A stretch of 64,000 nucleotides of DNA, taken from Methanomicrobiales archaeon (lineage in GTDB: Archaea; Halobacteriota; Methanomicrobia; Methanomicrobiales; Methanoculleaceae). The position numbers and the translations under genes were made by a program. Below are positions 17,649 through 24,543 of this stretch, piece after piece. The notes below the pieces were generated by a model. It made no database searches, was not told where the DNA came from, and saw nothing but the letters and a program-made list of their open reading frames with translations. How positions within the stretch are numbered: the stretch's first letter is position 1; every line of letters begins with the position of its first letter. The stretch lies in NCBI GenBank assembly GCA_012511245.1, contig JAAZGM010000134.1:1-64000 (forward strand), given 5' to 3'.

Positions 17649-17690
17649 GTTCGTCTCTCTCAGTTCTGTATTCCATTATCCGGTCCTGAT

Positions 17691-17707
17691 GGTCACCCAT
17701 GGTGACC
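17691..17707. promoter_or_regulatory. promoter palindrome (candidate operator)
   Basis: GGTCACC-CAT-GGTGACC is a perfect 7-bp inverted repeat with a 3-base centre. On the minus strand it lies directly downstream of a TATA-like box (CGTATAAATA, 17711-17720) and 43 bases before the ATG of the HTH gene at 17648. It would therefore cover the expected transcription start, which is the usual place for an archaeal repressor site. Confidence 0.5.
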
Positions 17708-17720
17708 TGGTATTTATACG

Positions 17721-17956
17721 TTCCCCACCCAGGTCGGGGCATAACGTTCCCTACATTACAACCGCTAACATTTAAATTTTACCATATCTCTTCTCAAAAT
17801 AGAAGGATCATTTCAGTGGATGTAGCCATATCTTCCGGGATACTATCTGCTGTGGAAATACATCCGGCCTATCGTCTATCTCTCGGTGAATCATGATCCT
17901 GCACGGGTCAAAGACTATTCTTTATTAGCACCGCCGCTCAACTGTATTGCAAGACT
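17721..17956. other. intergenic region upstream of glyS
   Basis: No gene is seen in the region between the divergent HTH gene and glyS. It holds AT-rich patches (CTAACATTTAAATTTTACC near 17766-17784) and a TATA-like CTTTATTA at 17920-17927, about 30-36 bases before the glyS ATG. Confidence 0.4.
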
Positions 17957-19687
17957 ATGGCCGAAACGAGCGATATTTACGAAAAAGTCATGGAAGTAGC
18001 CAGAAGACGGGGTTTTGTCTGGCCATCATCCGAGATATACGGGTCAGTTGCCGGATTCATCGATTACGGCCCTCTCGGAGCGATGTTGAAACGGAACATC
18101 GAAAATCTCTGGCGTTCGTTCTATGTTTACCAGGAAGGCTACTATGAGATCGAATGTCCAACCATCGGAAACGAAGCGATCTTCGTTGCATCCGGCCACG
18201 TAAAAGAGTTTGCCGACAAGATGGTGCAGTGCCCACACTGCGGCGAGTACCTCCGCGCAGATCACATCGCAGAAGAGAACGGCATCGAGAACGCAGGAAC
18301 ACTCTCTGCAGAAGCGCTCCAGGCGGCGCTCTATGAGCTCCCCTGCCCGTCATGCAAGGAGGTCCTGGGAGAGGCGGGTGTCTTTGCGTTCAACCTTATG
18401 TTCGAGACCACCATCGGCCCGGGTTCGCAGCGGAAGGGTTACCTGCGCCCGGAGACCGCCCAGGGTATATTCACCGACTTTTCCCGGCTTCTGCGGTTCT
18501 ACCGGGACAAACTTCCTTTTGGCGCCGTCCAGATTGGAAAATCCTACCGGAACGAGATCTCCCCCCGCCAGGGCATGATCCGGTTGCGGGAGTTCACCCA
18601 GGCCGAGGCCGAGATCTTCGTCCATCCGGCACATAAGGATCACCCTGCCTTCCACCGCTACGCGGACCACGCAGCCCCCCTCCTCACCATTGCACGGCAG
18701 CTCAGCGGCCAGGAGCCTGCCGCAATGACGATGCGCGCCGCTGTGGATGAGGGTGTCATCGCGAACGAATACGTCGCTTACTACATCGCGCTGACACACC
18801 GGATACTGACCGCTATCGGCGTCGATCCGACAAAACTCCGGTTCCGCCAGCACCTGATCGACGAGCGGGCGCATTATGCAGCGGACTGCTGGGACGCCGA
18901 GGTCTATTCCGGCCGCTTCGGGTGGGTGGAGATCGTCGGCATCGCCGACCGCACCAACTACGACCTGCGTTCGCACACAGAGCACTCGGGCACCTCAATG
19001 ACGGTCTTCATGCCCTATGATGAGCCGGAACGTGTCGTAAAACGGCGGATCGTGGCTGATATGGGAGTGCTCGGGCCGCAGTACCGCGGCAAGGCGAAGG
19101 CGATCGCGGATGCCCTTGCTACATCCGAGCCAGGAGAGGATGGCGCGCGGGTCACTGTCGATGGTGAGGAGTTCTTCATCCCCGCCGATCTCTACCAGGT
19201 CAGGGAGGAAGAGGTCGAGGTACGTGGCGAAGAAGTGATGCCCCATATTATAGAACCGTCGTACGGCATCGATCGGATGATCTACGTCGCTCTCGAGCAC
19301 AGTTACGCCGAGGAAGAGGTCGAAGGCGAGATCCGGAAAGTGCTCCGGTTCCCGCCGGCGGTTGCGCCGATCCAGGCCGCCGTCTTCCCGCTGATGAATC
19401 GTGACGGTCTCGACGGTATCGCACAGGCGATCACGGAGAGGCTCACACAGTGCCGCATCCTCACCCAGTACGATGACTCCGGTGCCATCGGCAGGCGTTA
19501 CCGGAGGCAGGATGAGGTCGGGACACCCTTTGCCGTCACTGTCGACTACGATACGCTTGAGGATAACACTGTGACCGTGAGGGATCGCGACAGCATGGAG
19601 CAGATCAGGGTGCCTATCGAGCGCCTGCCGGAGATCCTCTCCGCACTCATCTCGGGCGCCATCACGTTTCGTGAAATCAGGGTATGA
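17957..19687 (+). CDS. glyS: glycyl-tRNA synthetase (alpha2 type)
   Basis: A 576-residue class II aminoacyl-tRNA synthetase that charges tRNA-Gly. Motif 1 region is GFIDYGPLGAMLKRNIENLWRSFYV. A zinc-binding insertion follows (CPHCGEYL...CPSCKEVL). Motif 2 is GKSYRNEISPRQGMIRLREFTQAEAEIF and motif 3 is EPSYGIDRMIYVALEHSY. The C-terminal anticodon-binding domain (APIQAAVFPLMNRDGL...DSGAIGRRYRRQDEVGTPFAVTVDYDTLEDNTVTVRDRDSM) is complete. The length is normal for the archaeal/eukaryotic homodimeric type. The stop overlaps the hef start by 4 bases, so the two are translationally coupled. Confidence 0.97.
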   Translation: MAETSDIYEKVMEVARRRGFVWPSSEIYGSVAGFIDYGPLGAMLKRNIENLWRSFYVYQEGYYEIECPTIGNEAIFVASGHVKEFADKMVQCPHCGEYLRADHIAEENGIENAGTLSAEALQAALYELPCPSCKEVLGEAGVFAFNLMFETTIGPGSQRKGYLRPETAQGIFTDFSRLLRFYRDKLPFGAVQIGKSYRNEISPRQGMIRLREFTQAEAEIFVHPAHKDHPAFHRYADHAAPLLTIARQLSGQEPAAMTMRAAVDEGVIANEYVAYYIALTHRILTAIGVDPTKLRFRQHLIDERAHYAADCWDAEVYSGRFGWVEIVGIADRTNYDLRSHTEHSGTSMTVFMPYDEPERVVKRRIVADMGVLGPQYRGKAKAIADALATSEPGEDGARVTVDGEEFFIPADLYQVREEEVEVRGEEVMPHIIEPSYGIDRMIYVALEHSYAEEEVEGEIRKVLRFPPAVAPIQAAVFPLMNRDGLDGIAQAITERLTQCRILTQYDDSGAIGRRYRRQDEVGTPFAVTVDYDTLEDNTVTVRDRDSMEQIRVPIERLPEILSALISGAITFREIRV

Positions 19688-21930
19688 ACTACGTCTCCCA
19701 TCCGCTGATCCGGCCAGACAGCATCGAGGAGCGGCGGTATCAACTCTCCATCGCTCTCCGGGCGCTTGATGCAAACACGATGGTCGTCCTCCCGACGGGG
19801 CTCGGGAAGACCGCCGTCGCGCTCATCGTCGCGGCGTCCCGCCTCTACACCCAGCAGGGGAGGGTGCTCATGCTCGCGCCCACAAAACCCCTGGTCGAAC
19901 AGCACCTCCGTTTCTTCAAACAGTTCCTGCTCACCCGGAAGGATTCTGAGCCGGATGAGTCTGATTTTGCTATGTTCACCGGCGATACCCCGCCGGAGGA
20001 ACGGGCGCGGGCCTGGGAGGCGTGCCGGGTCTGTTTCGCCACCCCGCAGGTGATCAAGAACGACTGCCTTGCGGGGAGATACAGCCTCGCCGACGTCGTA
20101 CTGCTGGTCGTGGATGAGTGTCATCGGGCGGTGGGGAACTACGCCTACGTCTTCCTCGCCGGGCACTACTGCACCACGGCAAAAACCCCCCTGCTGCTCG
20201 CGATGACCGCGTCTCCCGGCGGGGATCCGATGAAGGTGCAGGAGGTCTGCGACAACCTGCATATCGAGGCGGTCGAGACCCGGGTGGAGACCGATGAAGA
20301 TGTCCGCCCCTACATTCATGAGCGCGAGATCCATTATGTCGACATCTACCTGCCGGAGGGGTTACAGGCGGCGGTCGCCGTTCTCCGGGGGCTTGTGGAG
20401 TCACGCCTTAGCCAGCTCGCGAAGCTCGACTTCCGCGTCCCGAAGCCGGAAAACCTCTCGATGAAGGCGCTCAACACTTTAAATGCCCAGATCCAGCAGC
20501 GCATACGAATGCGCGACTCTGCAGCGTTCACCGCGGCGTCCCTGCACGCTGAGTGCATGAAACTCCGGCACGCCATATCGCTTGCTGAGACGCAAGGGAG
20601 CGAGGCGCTCAAACTCTACCTCGCCCGACTCGGCGCGGAAGGTGCCTCGAGTTCGGGGAGCAAGGCAAGCAAGCGCCTCGTCGCCGATCCTGCTTATCTG
20701 GGCCTTGTCGAGGCGGCTGCCGGCTGGAACGAGGAACTGCACCCCAAGGTCTCGATCGTCCGTGAACTGGTGCAGGCGCAGCTTACGGCGCATCCTGAGA
20801 GCCGGATCATCGTCTTTGCCACCTACCGCGACACCGTCCAGACGCTCGTGGACACCCTCACCGCTGCCGGCATCGCATGCGAACGGTTCGTCGGCCAGGC
20901 GTCCCGTGATGCGGAGCGGGGCCTCACACAGAAGGAGCAGATCGCAAGCCTTGCCCGGTTCAGGGAGGGTGAGTTCAAATGCCTGATCGCGACATCTGTG
21001 GGTGAGGAGGGGCTCGATGTCCCCTCAACGGATATGGTGATCTTTTACGAGGCTGTTCCCTCTGAGATCCGGAGCATCCAGCGGAAAGGACGGACAGGAC
21101 GAAGCGGCAGCGGCACGATCGTTGTGCTGGTGACGAAGGGCACGTCTGATGAGGCGTTCCGGTACGCAAGCCAGAGCCGGGAGCGAGCGATGGTGGCAGG
21201 GATCAAGGAGATGAGCACCGCATCTGTACCGCCTGCTCCGTCTGCCCCATCCGCCACCCGGCAGACGGATTTCCTCGCGTTTGCCCCGGAAGGGCCGGCG
21301 ATCACCGTCGACGACCGTGAGACGTCATCGAGGGTCGCCGGCCGCCTGCATGAACTCGGGGCATCGATCACGCTCGAACGCCTTGAGTTCGGCGATTATG
21401 CCATCGGCGACCGCATCCTCGTGGAGAGGAAGACGGTGCAGGACTTCATGAATACCCTCATCGAGCGCGATCTCTTCGGGCAGATCAAGGCGATGGCCGA
21501 CGCAGTGCTGCGTCCAATCCTGATCATCGAGGGGGAGGAAGACCTTTACTCGGTGCGAAACATCCACCCGAACGCCATCAGGGGCACACTTGCGGCCATC
21601 ACGGTCGATATGGGCGTTGCACTGATACGTACCAGGGATGCGGACGACACTGCCGAGACGCTGTATGTGCTTGCACAGCGGGAGGGAAGCGAACGGGGGG
21701 AGCGGAAGGTGCATCCAAAGAAGTCTTTCCGCTCGGCACGTGAGGAGCAGGAGTACGCACTCGCTGCGTTCCCGAACGTCGGTCTAAAAAGCGCACGCCT
21801 TCTTCTTGAACACTTCGGATCGTTCAAGGCGATCATCGATGCCGAGCCGGAGGAACTCTCAGCGGTGCACGGGATCGGGGAGAAGACTGCCCGTGCTATA
21901 TGGGATCTTGCCCGCAGGTCTTACCGCTGA
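19684..21930 (+). CDS. hef: Hef helicase/nuclease (FANCM/XPF homologue)
   Basis: A 748-residue fork-repair enzyme. It has an N-terminal SF2 helicase with Walker A LPTGLGKTAVAL (residues 36-47), a DECH box at 144-147, motif VI QRKGRTGRSG near 465 and the Hef-specific thumb insertion between. A C-terminal ERCC4 nuclease domain follows (VDDRETSSRVAGRL...VERKTVQDFMNTL), with the VERKxxxD catalytic motif intact. A tandem helix-hairpin-helix closes it (FPNVGLKSARLLLEHFGSF...HGIGEKTARAIWDL). Both halves look active. It acts on stalled forks and branched DNA, commonly with PCNA. It is coupled to glyS by a 4-base overlap. Confidence 0.96.
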   Translation: MNYVSHPLIRPDSIEERRYQLSIALRALDANTMVVLPTGLGKTAVALIVAASRLYTQQGRVLMLAPTKPLVEQHLRFFKQFLLTRKDSEPDESDFAMFTGDTPPEERARAWEACRVCFATPQVIKNDCLAGRYSLADVVLLVVDECHRAVGNYAYVFLAGHYCTTAKTPLLLAMTASPGGDPMKVQEVCDNLHIEAVETRVETDEDVRPYIHEREIHYVDIYLPEGLQAAVAVLRGLVESRLSQLAKLDFRVPKPENLSMKALNTLNAQIQQRIRMRDSAAFTAASLHAECMKLRHAISLAETQGSEALKLYLARLGAEGASSSGSKASKRLVADPAYLGLVEAAAGWNEELHPKVSIVRELVQAQLTAHPESRIIVFATYRDTVQTLVDTLTAAGIACERFVGQASRDAERGLTQKEQIASLARFREGEFKCLIATSVGEEGLDVPSTDMVIFYEAVPSEIRSIQRKGRTGRSGSGTIVVLVTKGTSDEAFRYASQSRERAMVAGIKEMSTASVPPAPSAPSATRQTDFLAFAPEGPAITVDDRETSSRVAGRLHELGASITLERLEFGDYAIGDRILVERKTVQDFMNTLIERDLFGQIKAMADAVLRPILIIEGEEDLYSVRNIHPNAIRGTLAAITVDMGVALIRTRDADDTAETLYVLAQREGSERGERKVHPKKSFRSAREEQEYALAAFPNVGLKSARLLLEHFGSFKAIIDAEPEELSAVHGIGEKTARAIWDLARRSYR

Positions 21931-22295
21931 CCCATCCTTGCAAGGGCTCTTGCGCCCCGTTCGACCGCCTTCATCAGGGTCAGGCACTCATCAGGCCTCT
22001 GTTCGCCCCTGATCCGTTCGCAGAGGTGGACGATCGTCCGTTCTATCTCGGCGGCAGCCTTACCCTGCAGCTCCCGTGCAACCGGCGCAGGAAGTTGCTC
22101 AGATCTTGTGGCCGGCACAGGCGGTTCTGGTTCGGGGTGGGACTCTTCCGACGCAGCAAGCGGGCAGATGACACACTGTGTCTCTCCTTTATACTCGAAC
22201 AGGGGATAACCGCAGACTTTACAGGATTTAGCGAGCATCTTTCCTCCCTTGAGGAGATACCCGGCCATGACTTCGTCAGCCCGATCAGCTGTCAT
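21921..22295 (-). CDS. SSSCA1/ZNRD2-like zinc-ribbon protein (UPF0148)
   Basis: A 124-residue protein. The N-terminal DEVMAGYLLKGGKMLAKSCKVCGYPLFEYKGETQCVIC carries the family's helix and CxxC...CxxC ribbon (residues 25-44). A proline-rich linker leads to a C-terminal helix (ELQGKAAAEIERTIVHLCERI). This is the archaeal Sjogren syndrome/scleroderma autoantigen 1 family, function unknown. Its 3' end overlaps the hef end by 10 bases in the convergent orientation. An inner Met (22265, MAGYLLKGG) is also possible. Confidence 0.85.
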   Translation of the reverse strand: MTADRADEVMAGYLLKGGKMLAKSCKVCGYPLFEYKGETQCVICPLAASEESHPEPEPPVPATRSEQLPAPVARELQGKAAAEIERTIVHLCERIRGEQRPDECLTLMKAVERGARALARMGQR

Positions 22296-22361
22296 TTCGT
22301 TGAACTCCCTTAATGAACTTATATATGTCTGGATGCCATTAATAATAAAGGGGTAATTCTA

Positions 22362-22625
22362 ATGGCAAGTCCAGAAGAAACAATACGGATCTGCATCCAG
22401 ATGCTGCAGAATATCAGTGAAGATTCCACTATTCCAAGAAATATTCGACGTGTTGCAGATTCAACCAGATCAGTCCTTCAGGATGAATCAAGAAGCATCG
22501 GCCTTCGTGCCGCAACCGCAATCTCCATGATCGATGAGGTCAGCAATGACCCGAACATGCCGGTTCATGCACGGACCCGTATCTGGGAACTGGTATCCCA
22601 GCTTGAGACGGTACCTCTCGATTAA
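22362..22625 (+). CDS. UPF0147 family protein
   Basis: An 87-residue all-helical protein: PEETIRICIQMLQNISEDSTIPRNIRRVADS...DESRSIGLRAATAISMIDEVSNDPNMPVHARTRIWELVSQLE. This is the conserved archaeal UPF0147 family, which has no assigned function. A TATA-like CTTATATATG at 22318-22327 precedes the ATG by about 35-44 bases. It is divergent from the zinc-ribbon gene. Confidence 0.9.
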   Translation: MASPEETIRICIQMLQNISEDSTIPRNIRRVADSTRSVLQDESRSIGLRAATAISMIDEVSNDPNMPVHARTRIWELVSQLETVPLD

Positions 22626-22731
22626 ATCAATCAATTCTCCCCGGGTGATTCCGGAAGCTGGGTATGCTATCCCGGCTGCCGGCTAAAACACCATACTCCT
22701 TTTGTCCGCCGCACGGCGGTTGTGCCATACA

Positions 22732-23145
22732 TCATCCCATGACGGTGACGTGGACCGTCCGCTCGCGCCTCGACCGCACGTCGAGTTCGAGGAGGACGAT
22801 CTGCTGCCAGGTGCCGCATGCAAGCGCACCGCTGATGACCGGGACGGAGAGTGACGGGCCGACGATCGCCGCCCTGACGTGAGAGCGGCCGTTGCCGTCG
22901 CCCCATGCCGCGTCGTGGGCGTAGGGGATGTCATCCGGGGCGACGACCGAGAGCGCCCGGCGGAGGTCTAAGAGCACGCCGGGTTCGTACTCGATGGTCG
23001 TGACGGCGGCGGTCGAGCCCACGACGAAGATGTTCACAAGTCCGTCCCGAACACCGCTCTCGGCGACCGCCTGCGCTACCCGGGGCGTGAGGTTGACGAT
23101 CTCGCCTTCGCCATGGGTATCTACCTGGATTGTCGTACGATACAT
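22732..23145 (-). CDS. YjbQ/UPF0047 family protein (secondary thiamine-phosphate synthase type)
   Basis: A 137-residue protein: MYRTTIQVDTHGEGEIVNLTPRVAQAVAESGVRDGLVNIFVVGSTAAVTTIEYEPG...NGRSHVRAAIVGPSLSVPVISGALACGTWQQIVLLELD. These strands and the (S)H..A...G.S..VP...G.L..GTWQ(Q) signature define the family. Members can show weak thiamine-phosphate synthase activity; the true role is uncertain. Met 23145 is preferred to one at 23187. Confidence 0.9.
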   Translation of the reverse strand: MYRTTIQVDTHGEGEIVNLTPRVAQAVAESGVRDGLVNIFVVGSTAAVTTIEYEPGVLLDLRRALSVVAPDDIPYAHDAAWGDGNGRSHVRAAIVGPSLSVPVISGALACGTWQQIVLLELDVRSRRERTVHVTVMG

Positions 23146-23297
23146 CTTGAGCACCTCATTCGCACCTCCCGTTGTCCTGCGGGCCACTTAAATCTCATGT
23201 TCCTGAGGAACCGGCACATCCCCCCGGGGTCACGGTGTGGCGGTTCGTAAGCGCTTTATGTGCGGGACGGGTATTCCCTCTCTGGAGATGGTATCCG

Positions 23298-23513
23298 ATG
23301 CTCTATCGCTGGAAGAATGGACAGGATGTAGATGAGGCAGTCGTTGTCGTGATGAACACCCTTGATCAGGATCAGGAGATCCAGGGATGGTTGCTTCACA
23401 CCCTGCAGCAGGCGATCGACGAATCCGACCTGCAACTTGCGCAGTACTTCTTTGTGGAACTTGAGCAGCACCGGCCTGAAGCGCTTGGATTCTTCAGGAA
23501 ACCGGAATCTTAG
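23298..23513 (+). CDS. small hypothetical protein
   Basis: A 71-residue acidic helical protein starting MLYRWKNGQDVDEAVVVVMNTLDQDQEIQGWLLHTLQQAIDESDLQLAQYFFVELEQHRPEALGFF. Composition and codon use look coding. The ATG at 23298 is chosen because upstream residues are arginine- and cysteine-rich and unlike protein. No family is recognised. A GC-rich hairpin and a T run follow the stop. Confidence 0.5.
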   Translation: MLYRWKNGQDVDEAVVVVMNTLDQDQEIQGWLLHTLQQAIDESDLQLAQYFFVELEQHRPEALGFFRKPES

Positions 23514-23530
23514 CCCTTTCGAGGGAGATG

Positions 23531-23575
23531 CCCGGGGACGAGGTGACCCCGGGGTAGACGTCTTCAGGTGTTTTT
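23531..23575 (+). terminator. hairpin and T run after the small hypothetical gene
   Basis: CCCGGGG (23531-23537) pairs with CCCCGGG (23547-23553) across a 9-base loop. A short T5 run follows at 23571-23575. It is plausible as a transcription end for the upstream 71-codon gene. Confidence 0.35.
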
Positions 23576-23765
23576 CATGGATGTTACAACTGGAGACGTA
23601 CGGAGCGACTTCCTGCCGATATGGGAGACCGTCGCCGCCGCCGGTCCGGTGAGGAGGATGGTGAGCACCGCGCCTGGTTTCCCCGACCACAGAGCGGTTC
23701 TGGTCATCGGATATTCTCTCATGTGAACCGGGTCCATCCCGATCCGCTGATCGCGCCGCCAAAGA

Positions 23766-23984
23766 TCACTCTGTAACTCCTTTATCCTCGTCGTCCTCGA
23801 AGCAGAAGACCTCCTCGATGGTGACGCCGAAGGTTTTTGCAATCCTGTAGGCGACCTCGATAGAGGGATTGTATTTCCCCCGCTCGATGGAGTTGATCGT
23901 CCGCCGGGTGACCCGGATTCGATCGGCAAGTTCCTCCTGGGTCATGTCGTGCATCGCGCGAAAGACCTTGATCTTGTTCTTCAT
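23766..23984 (-). CDS. XRE-family HTH transcriptional regulator
   Basis: A 72-residue Cro/CI-type DNA-binding protein: MKNKIKVFRAMHDMTQEELADRIRVTRRTINSIERGKYNPSIEVAYRIAKTFGVTIEEVFCFED. The helix-turn-helix is at about residues 13-34, and the protein is little more than this domain. Met 23984 is chosen as the family start. Just upstream, 5 bases away and on the same strand, ends a short membrane-protein frame. This regulator type is usually the second gene of a two-gene module with a DUF2178-like membrane protein, and here that partner is reduced to a remnant. Confidence 0.85.
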   Translation of the reverse strand: MKNKIKVFRAMHDMTQEELADRIRVTRRTINSIERGKYNPSIEVAYRIAKTFGVTIEEVFCFEDDEDKGVTE

Positions 23985-23989
23985 CGTCT

Positions 23990-24110
23990 CTACGCCCCGT
24001 ATTTTCTGTTGTAGTGCCATAAGAACGCACCATACAACACGGCCAGCAGCACCGTGATCGCCCCGAGCGCTGCGCCGAACGCACGGGTCGTGTCCCGGAT
24101 GCGGTGGGGG
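23990..24110 (-). pseudogene. 3' remnant of the membrane-protein partner of the XRE regulator
   Basis: On the minus strand, an open frame ends at a TAG (23990-23992), 5 bases before the regulator ATG. Its last 35 or so residues read HRIRDTTRAFGAALGAITVLLAVLYGAF then LWHYNRKYGA. A single helix followed by a basic YNRKYG-type end is how DUF2178-like partners normally finish. The expected first helices are not found upstream, where a repeat element begins, so the gene looks truncated. The family link is from memory and moderate. Confidence 0.45.
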
Positions 24111-24170
24111 CTATGGATATACTGAATTGGCGGTGACTGCAGGGAAGACCTTCTGCGATAGAGACAGGGA

Positions 24171-24219
24171 AGGGGGAACGAGTTCCCCCTCCCCGTCAGC
24201 CCCTCCCCCTATGGCGATA
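24171..24219 (-). repeat. TATCGCCA hairpin element, copy A
   Basis: Read on the minus strand, this starts with TATCGCCAT at 24219-24211, runs through a G-rich tract and ends in a perfect 9-bp hairpin AGGGGGAAC-GA-GTTCCCCCT (24171-24190). The same plan occurs at the other copies in the window. Confidence 0.5.
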
Positions 24220-24280
24220 TCTCCACGGTCCACTGCATGGGCGGATGCTGGATAAGATCCATGCACGGCTGCTCGTCGGG

Positions 24281-24390
24281 TATCGCCATGCCTGCCCCGC
24301 CCCGCAAGAAAAAGGAGGAACGTAATACGCGGGTGGGGTGGGGACTACGGGGGGAGCAGACCCCCACCGGCCCTTTCCCGAATGGCGATA
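24281..24390. repeat. TATCGCCA hairpin element, paired copies B and C with terminal inverted repeats
   Basis: This 110-base unit is bounded by TATCGCCAT (24281-24289) and ATGGCGATA (24382-24390), which are exact inverted repeats. The left half (B) folds as CCCCGCCCCGC against GTGGGGTGGGG around a purine-rich loop. The right half (C) holds a second G/C hairpin (24349-24366). Copy F at 51230 matches B closely, with a G-U pair here changed to G-C there. No reading frame is preserved. It sits in a 545-base stretch (about 24000-24543) with no gene. Confidence 0.55.
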
Positions 24391-24543
24391 CCTGCCACGA
24401 CTCGTTGCATGAAGGTACGCCAGAGAAAATAAGGGTCGCCTCTGGAACCGATCTGATCAGGACGAAAAATAAGATCCGGGCTGGATCTCAATAGACTGGT
24501 TTATGGTATTTTCATGCTGGAAGCAGACGGGAAAAGAGGAGTC

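Noticed and set aside
23578..23727. 49-codon frame starting MDVTTGDV, and a minus-strand frame here reading ILLTGPAAATVSHIGRKSL
   Set aside because: The first has no family. The second faintly recalls the end of MnhG antiporter subunits, but it is too short to support.
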